DNA of 64,000 bases from Bradyrhizobium sp. CSA112 (lineage in GTDB: Bacteria; Pseudomonadota; Alphaproteobacteria; Rhizobiales; Xanthobacteraceae), in NCBI RefSeq assembly GCF_029051645.1, contig NZ_JAACFS010000031.1, positions 31,077 through 95,076 of the forward strand. Reading direction: 5' to 3'. The notes under the pieces are model-generated. The model saw only the letters and a list, made by a program, of their open reading frames with translations. It searched no databases and was not told where the DNA came from. The position numbers and the translations under genes were made by a program. The number at the start of each line of letters is the position of its first letter. Within the stretch, counting starts at the first letter, position 1. Positions 1-7,919 of this stretch are shown here, piece by piece.

Positions 1-416
1 GGGCGGCCGTCCGCGAAATAAAGGTCGCACAGCAGCCAGCCCGTGGTCGGCGCCCATGGCAGCACGCGAAAGGTGGTGGGGTCAGCCACCATCAACACGT
101 CGGCGGCGCCCTCCATCTCCTTCATGCCGAAGCCGCCGCCTGCGGTGAACACCGGAAACACCGTCTTGTGCGAGGTGTCCTTGGCGAGCATCGTGGTGGT
201 GATGGAGCAGCCGCTTTCGAGCGAGGCAAGCGCTTCGTCCGCAACCAGCGTCTTGCCGCGGAGGATGCCGTGCTGGTCGGGGAATGACAGCCTGACGACT
301 TCGAGATTTTTCTCTTCGACGATCTTGCGCAGGCGGCTGGCGGCCTCCTGCTGCTCCTTCGACCACAGCCCGTGACGTTTCACAAAACTCAACGCCAATC
401 CCCCACCTTCCGTCAT
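1..416 (-). CDS. Glutamine synthetase family protein, N-terminal part (cut by window edge)
   Basis: The reading frame is open to the first base of the window, so only about 138 N-terminal residues are visible. The stretch LSFPDQHGILRGKTL, followed by a region ending ADPTTFRVLPWAPTTGW, is the beta-grasp N-terminal domain of the glutamine synthetase superfamily, closer to the gamma-glutamyl-amine/PuuA-like ligases than to GlnA. The catalytic domain lies outside the window. It follows the Rieske oxygenase gene on the same strand, separated by a palindromic repeat. The ATG at 416 sits on the edge of that repeat, so the in-frame TTG near 392, which has a GGGGG run upstream, may be the true start. 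The substrate cannot be read from this part. Confidence 0.8.
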   Translation of the reverse strand, partial: MTEGGGLALSFVKRHGLWSKEQQEAASRLRKIVEEKNLEVVRLSFPDQHGILRGKTLVADEALASLESGCSITTTMLAKDTSHKTVFPVFTAGGGFGMKEMEGAADVLMVADPTTFRVLPWAPTTGWLLCDLYFADGR

Positions 417-513
417 TCCGGGACGATGCGAAGCATCGAACCCGGAATCTCGAGATTCCCCGGTGTGCAATTGCACACCTGAGGTCTGGTCCTTCGGACC
501 ATCCCGGAATGAC
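414..513. repeat. Intergenic palindromic repeat, family G
   Basis: The ends are inverted copies of each other (GTCATTCCGGGA at the left, TCCCGGAATGAC at the right). Inside are nested short palindromes, such as GATGCGAAGCATC and GGTGTGCAATTGCACACC. It lies between the Rieske oxygenase gene and the glutamine-synthetase-like gene and touches the latter's most upstream ATG. Only one copy is in this window; I recognise the type from Bradyrhizobium intergenic regions. Confidence 0.7.
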
Positions 514-526
514 GGTGCCACAAATC

Positions 527-1885
527 TCACTCCGCCGCCGACAAATGCCGGATCTTGCCGGCGATCTCTGTCGGCACCGGCGCGGCCCACGGCGCGCCGC
601 GGCGGCGCTTGACGTCGACTTCCATCCAGTAGATTTCCCAGCCGCGTGTCGGCCCGATGCCGTCCATGGTCGCCGGGCCCTGGATGCTGCGCGCATGCGC
701 AGCGTCCAGGAACATGAACGGCTTCTCGCCGCCTACGACCTTTTCGATCTCCTGCCGCAGGAGGCGCCGATACTGCACGATCGCCTTGTCCGATGTGCCG
801 AGGTGCTCGTTGGTACGGTCCTGGATCGCGCCCATCGATTCCACCGCCCACTGGTCGTGGACGTTGATGTCGTTGCCCATGCCGGTATAGGTTTCGGTCG
901 CCTGTTCGTGCGGATCGAAGCCGTAATCGTTGCTCTTGTTCTTGCGCGACTTGTAATCCGGCAGCTCGTACAATTCGAGGCGCTGGTCGCGCATCTTCTT
1001 CTTGTCGACCGGCGCCGTGTAACTGGTGAAGATCGCATACCAGTAGCAGTTCTCGTCGTCGATGGGCACGTGCCACTGCGTGATCGTCATCTCCTGGCTC
1101 ATCGGGATGACGAAGCCGTGCGGGAAGAGCTGATTGGTGACGCGCACATGGGTGCGCTCCTCATCGATCTCGCGCAATGCGATCAGGCGCAGCCCGTATT
1201 CGGTATGCTCGACATTGATGATCGGGTTGTCGTATTCGCGCAGAATCTTCGTCATCGGCATGTCGCTTCCAGCGGAAGCGCCGCGGAACTGCTTGCCGTA
1301 GGCGGTCGAGGTGTCCTCGTCCTCGAAGAAGCGATGCAGGAACGAGGCGTGTGCCGGATCGATGCCGACTTCAAGCGCCTGCAGCCAGTTGCAATTGATG
1401 TGGCCCTTGAATGCAAAGGTATGGCTATCGGGCGCGACGAAGCAGTCGATTTCCGGAAACGCCGGCGGTTCGCCCTCGCCCAAATATGCCCAGAGGATGC
1501 CGCTCTTCTCGACCACGGGATAGGAGCGCTGCCTGATGCCCTGGCACAGCTTTGAATCTTTCGGCTCGGCCGGCGTTTCCAGGCACTGGCCGGAGACATT
1601 GAACAGCCAGCCATGGAAGGCGCAGCGCAAGCCGCCATTCTCGAGCCGCCCGAAGGCGAGGTCGGCGCCGCGATGCGCGCAGTGGCGGTCGATCAGGCCG
1701 TAGCGGCCTTCTTCGTCGCGAAACAGCACCAGGTTTTCGCCGAGCAGTTTGACAGGGCGAACCGGCCGCGGTCCCTGCAGCTCGTCGATCAGCGCCGCCG
1801 GCTGCCAATACATCCGCATCAGCTTGCCGCACGGGTCCTTGCGGCCGGTGCGGGTGATCAGGTCGTTCGCTTCCTGGCTCATCAT
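527..1885 (-). CDS. Rieske [2Fe-2S] aromatic ring-hydroxylating oxygenase, alpha subunit
   Basis: A 452-residue oxygenase component of a Rieske non-heme iron dioxygenase or monooxygenase. The Rieske cluster ligands are visible as C69-x-H71 and C88-x2-H91. The mononuclear iron site appears as D176-x2-H179-x4-H184. The domain order and length fit the phthalate-4,5-dioxygenase-like branch, which works with a separate ferredoxin/flavin reductase. No reductase gene is visible next to it. The start at 1885 is chosen because a GGAG motif lies about nine bases upstream; a longer frame upstream would run into the divergent regulator. It is divergent from an IclR regulator and followed by a glutamine-synthetase-like gene, which hints at an aromatic amine or amide substrate, but that is inference. 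Confidence 0.9.
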   Translation of the reverse strand: MMSQEANDLITRTGRKDPCGKLMRMYWQPAALIDELQGPRPVRPVKLLGENLVLFRDEEGRYGLIDRHCAHRGADLAFGRLENGGLRCAFHGWLFNVSGQCLETPAEPKDSKLCQGIRQRSYPVVEKSGILWAYLGEGEPPAFPEIDCFVAPDSHTFAFKGHINCNWLQALEVGIDPAHASFLHRFFEDEDTSTAYGKQFRGASAGSDMPMTKILREYDNPIINVEHTEYGLRLIALREIDEERTHVRVTNQLFPHGFVIPMSQEMTITQWHVPIDDENCYWYAIFTSYTAPVDKKKMRDQRLELYELPDYKSRKNKSNDYGFDPHEQATETYTGMGNDINVHDQWAVESMGAIQDRTNEHLGTSDKAIVQYRRLLRQEIEKVVGGEKPFMFLDAAHARSIQGPATMDGIGPTRGWEIYWMEVDVKRRRGAPWAAPVPTEIAGKIRHLSAAE

Positions 1886-1981
1886 GGCGAGGGCTCCGAG
1901 TAGTAGATTTGTTCGCCTATTGAACTTTTGGGCGATTTTAACGTAGGCTGGGCGTTCGGCAAGCGGATTTTGGAGGCGGCG

Positions 1982-2773
1982 ATGCCCAAGCTTAAGCGCC
2001 CGAGCGACGGCGACAACCGCGGGGCGACCGATTTCATCGAAAGCCTCGACCGCGGCCTGCGCCTGCTGGAGATGTTCGGCAGCAGCCAACAGGCGATGAC
2101 GCTGAGCGACCTCGCCAAGGAGGCCGGCCTGCCGCGCGCGACCGCACGGCGAATTCTGTTCACGCTGGAGCGCGCCGGTTTTGTCGCAACCGACGGCAAG
2201 CTGTTTCGCCTCACGCCGCGCGTGCTGGTGCTGGCGTCAAGCTTTCTGGTTTCCAACCATGTCGTCTCGGTGCTGCAGCCGGCGCTCGATAAATTGTCGA
2301 GCGAGGCGCAGGAAATCTCTTCGATGGCGATCCTCGATGGCAACGACGTCGTCTTCATCGCGCGCGCCAGCCCGACGCGGATTTTTTCCGCAGGCATCGA
2401 CATTGGCTATCGGCTGCCGGCCTTCTGTACCTCGGTCGGTCGTGTCCTGCTGTCGCGGCTGCCCGACGACGAATTGGCCGCGGCGCTCGACCGGATGGAT
2501 CTCGCAGCCCTGACACCCTTCACCGTGACCGACAGAAAACTGTTGTTGAAGACGATCATCGCCGATCGTGCGAAAGGCTATTCGCTGGTCGATCGCGAAG
2601 CCGAGCCCGGCTTTCGCTCGGTCTCGGTGCCGGTCCGCCGCTACGACGGCGCGATCGTCGCCGCCATCAACATGGGCGCGCATGTCGACCGCGTATCCGC
2701 GGCCGAGATGATCGAACGCTTCCTGCCGCGTTTGCGCGAGGCAGCGGCCTCGGTGAAGTCGTTGCTGGTGTGA
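1982..2773 (+). CDS. IclR family transcriptional regulator (PcaR/PobR-like)
   Basis: 263 residues: an N-terminal winged helix-turn-helix (about residues 15-75, including TLSDLAKEAGLPRATARRIL) and a C-terminal IclR ligand-binding domain with the characteristic stretch GYRLPAFCTSVGRVLLS. IclR proteins of this branch control aromatic catabolism and often use the pathway substrate as effector. The ATG at 1982 is chosen because GGAGG lies at 1972-1976. The gene is divergent from the Rieske oxygenase gene with a 96-base gap, so it most likely regulates that gene and itself. The actual effector is unknown. Confidence 0.9.
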   Translation: MPKLKRPSDGDNRGATDFIESLDRGLRLLEMFGSSQQAMTLSDLAKEAGLPRATARRILFTLERAGFVATDGKLFRLTPRVLVLASSFLVSNHVVSVLQPALDKLSSEAQEISSMAILDGNDVVFIARASPTRIFSAGIDIGYRLPAFCTSVGRVLLSRLPDDELAAALDRMDLAALTPFTVTDRKLLLKTIIADRAKGYSLVDREAEPGFRSVSVPVRRYDGAIVAAINMGAHVDRVSAAEMIERFLPRLREAAASVKSLLV

Positions 2774-2787
2774 CGGAAGCGTCCGCC

Positions 2788-2933
2788 GTCATTGCCTGCG
2801 ACAAACGCGGAGCGTTTGCGCAAGGGAGCGAAGCGACGAAGCAATCCATTCTATCCGGCGTCGCGCGATGGATTGCTTCGCGGAGCCTGTCATCGGGCGC
2901 GCATTCGCGCGACCCGTTGGCTCGCAATGACGG
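2788..2933. repeat. Intergenic palindromic repeat, family C (copy 1)
   Basis: Begins CGTCATTGC and ends with the inverted GCAATGACG. It contains the internal inverted pair GAAGCAATCCATT and ATGGATTGCTTCG. Other copies in this window are at 29519-29630 and 39271-39390. It lies downstream of the IclR gene, between convergent genes. Confidence 0.8.
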
Positions 2934-2987
2934 GGTGGACGCCTCGATATGAAGAAGAGAGTCCGAGCACGTTGCTCGACCTGCTTT

Positions 2988-3521
2988 CTAGGCGTTGAGC
3001 CCGAAGCGGCGTACGATTTCCTGCGCGGTCACTTCTGCCGGGTTCATCCCGGTATCCAGCTTGAGACAATGTGGCCGCGGCACGGCGGTGAGGTCGTAGC
3101 GGTCGAACTCCCGGATCAAATGTTCTCCTGAAGTTATCTTGCCCCGCGCCACCCGGTCGGGATTGCCGACCCTGCGCAATGCTTCTTCGCGCGAGCAGTG
3201 CAGGAAGACCGGAAGCAATTCGCCGCTGCGACGTTGCACGATCTCCTCGATCTGCCTGAAATGCTCTCGGTCGTCAGGCTCGGCATAGCAGAAGGTCGTG
3301 ACCAGCAGCGGCACGCGATGTTCGGCGGCAGCATCAATGGCCGAACGTCTGACGTCATGGACAAGCTCCCAGAATCCGGGCGCGCCGAAATCGAAGATCG
3401 TGAGCGCCAGATCGATGGCGGCGTGATTGTCCATCAGCCGCCCCGGCACGATCCGGAGCAGCGCCTTTGCAACCGTCAGCTTGCCGGCCGCGGGCGCTCC
3501 ATGGAGGAAAAGCAGCTTCAT
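2988..3521 (-). CDS. P-loop NTPase/kinase-like protein
   Basis: 177 residues with an N-terminal P-loop, GAPAAGKLT (residues 8-16), as in the AAA_33/zeta-toxin/nucleoside-kinase-like families. Where most P-loops have GK[ST], this one has GKLT. The mid-region LLVTTFCYAEPDD and LPVFLHCSREEALRR resemble the Walker B strand and the following sensor region of small-molecule kinases. It is the last of three small minus-strand genes (PilZ protein, membrane protein, this one). The substrate cannot be predicted; a small metabolite kinase or an AAA-type ATPase are both possible. Confidence 0.7.
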   Translation of the reverse strand: MKLLFLHGAPAAGKLTVAKALLRIVPGRLMDNHAAIDLALTIFDFGAPGFWELVHDVRRSAIDAAAEHRVPLLVTTFCYAEPDDREHFRQIEEIVQRRSGELLPVFLHCSREEALRRVGNPDRVARGKITSGEHLIREFDRYDLTAVPRPHCLKLDTGMNPAEVTAQEIVRRFGLNA

Positions 3522-3535
3522 GCGCTTCAGACGCG

Positions 3536-3769
3536 TTATGGAGGGGGCAATCGCTTCAGCGCCGCCGCTATCGCTTCGAACTTGGCGACGATCTGTGGTG
3601 TCACCAGATAACGCAGCGTGCCCGCGACCGTGAGGCCGACGACGATCGCGATGATCGTGTACTGCGTCGTCAACACGGCCAGCAGTATCGTGCGCAACCT
3701 GCGCCGCCGGACTTTCGGCGGTTTGGCGGCAGCAGGGAGGAGGGCGTCTTCGCCTTCAACCGTACTCAT
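3536..3769 (-). CDS. Small single-pass membrane protein
   Basis: 77 residues: a basic stretch (KPPKVRRRRLR), then one strongly hydrophobic segment (about residues 29-52, ILLAVLTTQYTIIAIVVGL), then a short tail. The basic residues before the segment predict an N-in orientation. The ATG at 3769 is preceded by a modest AGGTCGG site. It lies 25 bases downstream of the PilZ gene and 14 bases upstream of the P-loop gene, so the three may be cotranscribed. No family recognised. Confidence 0.6.
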   Translation of the reverse strand: MSTVEGEDALLPAAAKPPKVRRRRLRTILLAVLTTQYTIIAIVVGLTVAGTLRYLVTPQIVAKFEAIAAALKRLPPP

Positions 3770-3794
3770 GCGGTCCGACCTGACAAGACCGCAT

Positions 3795-4154
3795 TCAGTA
3801 TTCGGAAAGGAACTGATCGAGGCGGGACTGCAGCCGCCTGTTGGCCCGTTCGCTGGCGCGCAGCTTGCGCACCCAGTGCAGCGGGACGACGCCGCTGTCC
3901 TCGTGCACATTGGCGAACACCAGGCCCGCCGCATCGCGGCTGCGCCAGACGAGGCGCGCCGTACACGAGATTGCCTTGCGCTCGATTTCGAAGTCCACCT
4001 CGTCGGGGACAAGGGCCGCGCCTTCAAATTCGATCTTCGCGCCAAACATGCTGAAGTTGCGCACGGCGCAGGCGATCGTTGAGCTGCGGCCGTTGAACGC
4101 GACGAGGCCGCCGTAATAGACGCGGCTTCTGGGCAGGTGACGACGCTCGAGCAT
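3795..4154 (-). CDS. PilZ domain protein
   Basis: 119 residues beginning MLERRHLPRSRVYYGG, which resembles the RxxxR switch region that opens PilZ domains; the expected D/NxSxxG element is present in diverged form (VRNFSMFGAKIEF). PilZ domains bind cyclic di-GMP and change the behaviour of partner proteins in motility, polysaccharide export or cell cycle. The start at 4154 has a GAGAGG Shine-Dalgarno sequence immediately upstream. The C-terminus is a short basic, helical tail. No partner is apparent from the neighbours. Confidence 0.75.
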   Translation of the reverse strand: MLERRHLPRSRVYYGGLVAFNGRSSTIACAVRNFSMFGAKIEFEGAALVPDEVDFEIERKAISCTARLVWRSRDAAGLVFANVHEDSGVVPLHWVRKLRASERANRRLQSRLDQFLSEY

Positions 4155-4296
4155 GGTTCCTCTCCATTCGATTAACGAATTGGTAACACAATTCAAGGGT
4201 GTGCCGCTGCATAGAACTCGTGCCGTGGTTAACCGCGGCCATGCGGTTGTACGAGCGGAGCCCGCCCCGATAGGTTGTAGTGCTATGGCGGGGAGA

Positions 4297-5202
4297 TCAG
4301 GAGGCCGCGCTGCGCAGGCCGAAGGCGTGCTTGTCGTGCAGCACCGGCGCGACCGCATCGACCAGCCGCGTCGCTGCGGCGTCGACCGAAAGCCCAGCGG
4401 TATCGACCACGGCGGAGGCGCGGGCGTAGAGCGGCTCGCGGCTGACCAGGATGTTGCGCAGCTCCGCCATCGCGGAACGATCGTCCGCCATCGGGCGCAG
4501 ATCGCCCTGGCCGCGGACGCGGGCCATGTGCTCTTCCGGCTCGGCCTTGAGCCAGATGGTGTAGAACGACGACAGGATGAGGTCGAAGGTCAGCGGCTCG
4601 GAGACGATGCCGCCGCCGGTCGCCAGCACCATTAACTCTTTCCGCGCCAGCAATTGCGAAAGCGCCGCCTGCTCCATGCGGCGAAAGCCTTCCTGGCCGT
4701 AGAGCGCGATGATCTCGGCGACGGATAATCCGTTCTGCGCCTCGACCTCCTTGTTCAGCTCGACGAACTTCCAGCCGATCTTCTTCGCCAGCATCTTGCC
4801 GAGCGTGGATTTGCCGGCGCCGCGCAGGCCGATCAGGGCGATGCCGGCGAAGGAGATCCGCCGCTGCGCCGACAGGCCGCCGCCGGCGAGCGCGTCCTTC
4901 GCCTGCGCAATCTGGGCGGGCGTTGCCTTGCGCAGGAGGTCGCGGATGACGGCCCAGTCCGGCGCCGGCTCGGTAGCGGGAATGAGGTCTTCGAGATGCG
5001 CGCCCATCGCGTTCGACACGCGCCGCAGCAGCACGATCGATACGTTGCCCTTGCCGCTTTCGAGCTGCGCGATGTAGCGCTCGGAAATCCCTGATACCTT
5101 GGCGAGTACCTTGCGCGACATGCCGCGAAGGGCGCGCATGGTGCGCACACGCTGGCCAAGCTGCTCGAGAAAGCCGGTTTCGGGGTCGCTGGCCTCGGTC
5201 AT
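4297..5202 (-). CDS. boxR: BoxR-type transcriptional regulator: HTH plus shikimate-kinase-like domain
   Basis: 301 residues in two domains. The N-terminal XRE-type helix-turn-helix spans about residues 12-75 (LGQRVRTMRALRGMSRKVLA, then SERYIAQLESGKGNVS). The C-terminal half resembles shikimate kinase, with a P-loop GLRGAGKST at 125-133 and LATGGGIV further on. This fusion is the signature of BzdR/BoxR, repressors of benzoate-degradation genes that sense benzoyl-CoA through the kinase-like domain (established for Azoarcus BzdR). It is divergent from the benzoate-CoA ligase gene and next to boxC and boxB, which supports the BoxR assignment. Whether it retains kinase activity cannot be told. Confidence 0.92.
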   Translation of the reverse strand: MTEASDPETGFLEQLGQRVRTMRALRGMSRKVLAKVSGISERYIAQLESGKGNVSIVLLRRVSNAMGAHLEDLIPATEPAPDWAVIRDLLRKATPAQIAQAKDALAGGGLSAQRRISFAGIALIGLRGAGKSTLGKMLAKKIGWKFVELNKEVEAQNGLSVAEIIALYGQEGFRRMEQAALSQLLARKELMVLATGGGIVSEPLTFDLILSSFYTIWLKAEPEEHMARVRGQGDLRPMADDRSAMAELRNILVSREPLYARASAVVDTAGLSVDAAATRLVDAVAPVLHDKHAFGLRSAAS

Positions 5203-5293
5203 TTCCCTCGTTCGGCTTTACCTGCTGGTGAACGGATTTCGGAAACATAATGCCGATGAGGATTGACAGCAAGCGCCGCTGGTGTCTTTGTAT

Positions 5294-5305
5294 GAATTAT
5301 AATTC
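5294..5305. promoter_or_regulatory. Palindrome GAATTATAATTC in the boxR-bclA divergent region
   Basis: A perfect 12-base palindrome lies 23 bases upstream of the ligase start and in AT-rich sequence, unlike the GC-rich surroundings. It contains TATAAT at 5298-5303. It could be a -10 element, an operator, or both. No TGCA motif is present in this 126-base region, unlike the region upstream of boxC. Confidence 0.4.
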
Positions 5306-5328
5306 TTAAAACCCAGGGGAGAAGCGTC

Positions 5329-6876
5329 GTGAGCGGCATGTCCGGTTCGTACAATGCGGTGACCTGGCTGCTCGACCGCAACGTCGACGAGGGCCGGGGG
5401 AAGAAGCTCGCCTTCACCGATACCGTCTCCGAGCTCACCTACGGCGATCTGCAGAAGCAAAGCTGCCGCGTCGCCAACATGCTGCGCCGGCTCGGCGTCC
5501 GCCGCGAAGAGCGCGTCGCGATGATCATGCTGGATACCGTCGATTTTCCTTCCGTGTTTCTGGGCGCGATCCGCGCCGGTATCGTGCCGGTGCCGCTCAA
5601 CACACTGCTGACGTCGGATCAATATGCCTATGTGCTGGCGGACTGCCGCGCGCGCGTGCTGTTCGTTTCCGAAGCGCTGCTGCCGGTGGTCAAGGACATC
5701 GTCGGGCGGATGCCGGATCTCGAGCACGTCGTCGTCTCCGGCAAGGACGCGCACGGCCACAAGAAGCTCTCCGACGGGCTCGCGCGCGAAAGCGATTCCT
5801 TCGCGACCGCGCCGACCCATGCCGAGGAGCCGGCATTCTGGCTCTATTCGTCCGGCTCGACCGGAATGCCCAAGGGCGTGCGGCATCTGCATTCCAATCT
5901 GCAGGCCACGGCAGAAACCTACGCCAAGCAGGTGCTCGGCATTCGCGAGCACGACGTTTGTCTGTCGGCGGCCAAGCTGTTCTTCGCCTATGGCCTCGGC
6001 AATGCGCTCACGTTTCCGATGTCGGTCGGCGCGTCGACGGTCTTGAACACCGACCGGCCGACGCCGGCCGCGATGTTCGCGCTGATGAACAAGTATAACC
6101 CGACCATCTTCTACGGCGTACCGACCCTGTTCGCCGCGATGCTCAACGACGAGACGCTGAAGGACGCGCGGGCCGGCAATCGTCTGCGCATATGCACTTC
6201 GGCCGGTGAGGCGCTGCCGGAGTCCGTCGGCAATGCCTGGAAGGCGCGCTTCGGCGTCGACATTCTCGACGGTGTCGGCTCGACCGAGCTGTTGCACATC
6301 TTCCTCTCCAACGCGCCCGGCGACATCAGGTACGGCTCCTCTGGCCGCCCCGTGCCCGGCTACAAGGTGCGGCTCGTCAATGAAGCAGGCGCCGAAGTGC
6401 CCGATGGCGAGGTCGGCGAATTGCTGGTCGATGCGCCCTCGGCAGGAGAAGGCTACTGGAACCAGCGAGCCAAGAGCCGGCAGACCTTTGAGGGCCACTG
6501 GACCCGCACCGGCGACAAATACATCCGCGACGCCGACGGCCGTTACACCTTCTGCGGCAGAAGCGACGACATGTTCAAGGTCTCCGGCATCTGGGTTTCG
6601 CCGTTCGAGGTCGAGAGCGCGCTGATCACCCATCCGGCCGTGTTAGAGGCCGCCGTCGTGCCCGAGGCCGATCCGGAAGGATTGCTGAAACCAAAAGCCT
6701 TCGTCGTGCTGCGCGCCGGCACCAGGACCGATGATCTGCATGAGGCGCTGAAGGAGCACGTCAAGCAGAAGATCGGCCCGTGGAAATATCCGCGCTGGAT
6801 CGACGTGGTGGACAGTCTGCCGAAGACGGCGACGGGGAAGATTCAGAGATTCAAGTTGCGGGATGGCGTATCGTAA
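5329..6876 (+). CDS. bclA: Benzoate-CoA ligase
   Basis: 515-residue adenylate-forming enzyme that converts benzoate, ATP and CoA to benzoyl-CoA, AMP and pyrophosphate in the cytoplasm, the entry step of the box pathway. Visible motifs: AMP-binding P-loop YSSGSTGMPKG (173-183), the GRSDDMFKVSG hinge, and the C-terminal PKTATGKIQR with the catalytic lysine. The start is a GTG with AGGGGAG upstream; an in-frame ATG lies three codons later. Its position between boxR and boxC/boxB makes benzoate the likely substrate, but close relatives act on 4-hydroxybenzoate or substituted benzoates. It is followed by a palindromic repeat. Confidence 0.92.
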   Translation: MSGMSGSYNAVTWLLDRNVDEGRGKKLAFTDTVSELTYGDLQKQSCRVANMLRRLGVRREERVAMIMLDTVDFPSVFLGAIRAGIVPVPLNTLLTSDQYAYVLADCRARVLFVSEALLPVVKDIVGRMPDLEHVVVSGKDAHGHKKLSDGLARESDSFATAPTHAEEPAFWLYSSGSTGMPKGVRHLHSNLQATAETYAKQVLGIREHDVCLSAAKLFFAYGLGNALTFPMSVGASTVLNTDRPTPAAMFALMNKYNPTIFYGVPTLFAAMLNDETLKDARAGNRLRICTSAGEALPESVGNAWKARFGVDILDGVGSTELLHIFLSNAPGDIRYGSSGRPVPGYKVRLVNEAGAEVPDGEVGELLVDAPSAGEGYWNQRAKSRQTFEGHWTRTGDKYIRDADGRYTFCGRSDDMFKVSGIWVSPFEVESALITHPAVLEAAVVPEADPEGLLKPKAFVVLRAGTRTDDLHEALKEHVKQKIGPWKYPRWIDVVDSLPKTATGKIQRFKLRDGVS

Positions 6877-6880
6877 CCTT

Positions 6881-7011
6881 TCTCACGTCGTCCCTGCGAA
6901 CGCAGGGACCCATAGCCACCGGCCTTCGTTGTGACCAAAGGTCTCACACATCACGCGTCAATGGATAAGCCGCGGCGTATGGGTCCCTGCGTTCGCAGGG
7001 ACGACGTGAGA
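6881..7011. repeat. Intergenic palindromic repeat, family A (copy 1)
   Basis: Long inverted repeat: TCTCACGTCGTCCCTGCG at the left is matched by the reverse complement at the right. The arms also contain the nested hairpin CCCTGCGAACGCAGGG. It fills the gap between the CoA ligase and hydrolase genes. It is the best-preserved of eight family A copies in this window. Confidence 0.9.
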
Positions 7012-7052
7012 GAGGAGTGCGACGTCTGGATCACTTTCGGAAAACTTACAGC

Positions 7053-7871
7053 ATGACAACCCTTACCCCCTCCGGCTTTCTCACCGTCGGCGCTTCGCAT
7101 CTCGAATACCGCATGATCGGCCCGTCGCCCGAGGCCGCGCCGACCATCGTGGTGCTGCATGAGGGGCTCGGATCGGCCGGGCTGTGGGGCGACTTTCCCG
7201 AAAAACTTCAGGCCGCGACCGGCGCCGGCGTGTTCGTCTATTCGCGCGCCGGTTATGGCCATTCGACGCCGGTGAAACTGCCGCGGCCGCTCGACTACAT
7301 GCATGTCGAGGCGCTCGACGTGCTGCCGAAACTGCTCGACAAAATCGGCTTTCGCCGCGGCCTGTTGCTCGGACATTCCGACGGCGCCTCGATCGCGGCG
7401 ATCTATGCGGGCTCGCATCAGGATCACCGCGTCCAGGGTCTCGCGTTGATCGCCCCGCATTTCATCGTCGAGGATATTTCGGTGGCCTCGATTGCGCAGA
7501 TCCGGAACGCCTATGAGACCACGAACCTGAAAGAGAAGCTGGCGCGCTGGCACAAGGATGTCGACAACGCCTTCTATGGCTGGAACGGCGCCTGGCTCGA
7601 TCCGGAATTCCGCAACTGGGATATTTCCGAGTACCTCGCCTATATCCGCGTACCGGTGGCGATCCTGCAGGGTGTGGACGACCAGTATGGAACAATGCGC
7701 CAGGTCGAGATCGCGCGGGAAGAGTGCTACTGTCCGGTCGATGTGATTGTCATCCCGGGAGCGGGACATCAGCCGCATCGCGAAGCGCCGGGGGCGACGC
7801 TCGATGCGATCTTGGAATTCGCAAACGCGGTGTTGCACGTCGATGACGGCTCGCAGGGACGGGCCGCGTAA
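7053..7871 (+). CDS. Alpha/beta hydrolase of the box cluster
   Basis: 272 residues. The nucleophile elbow is GHSDG (S109), the oxyanion region is HEGLG, the acidic residue is probably in GVDDQYG, and the catalytic histidine is in GAGHQPHRE, so a full triad is visible. Placed between the benzoate-CoA ligase and boxC genes, it may hydrolyse a dead-end CoA thioester or an aromatic ester to supply benzoate; neither can be decided from sequence. The ATG at 7053 is chosen because upstream codons belong to repeat-adjacent sequence. The next gene follows after 48 bases. Confidence 0.8.
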   Translation: MTTLTPSGFLTVGASHLEYRMIGPSPEAAPTIVVLHEGLGSAGLWGDFPEKLQAATGAGVFVYSRAGYGHSTPVKLPRPLDYMHVEALDVLPKLLDKIGFRRGLLLGHSDGASIAAIYAGSHQDHRVQGLALIAPHFIVEDISVASIAQIRNAYETTNLKEKLARWHKDVDNAFYGWNGAWLDPEFRNWDISEYLAYIRVPVAILQGVDDQYGTMRQVEIAREECYCPVDVIVIPGAGHQPHREAPGATLDAILEFANAVLHVDDGSQGRAA

Positions 7872-7919
7872 CGCGTTTCGCTATGCGCCTTCCCTGACGC
7901 TTTCCGGGACGGTGTCCCT

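Noticed and set aside
509..1555. Long plus-strand frame of 348 codons opposite the Rieske oxygenase gene
   Set aside because: Shadow of the GC-rich oxygenase gene; composition and lack of domains show it is not a gene.
5263..5303. TTGACA at 5263 with TATAAT at 5298 as a sigma70 promoter for the CoA ligase
   Set aside because: The spacer is 29 bases, far from 16-18; the two boxes cannot form one promoter.
5218..6633. Minus-strand frame of 471 codons opposite the benzoate-CoA ligase
   Set aside because: Antisense shadow of a clear adenylate-forming enzyme.
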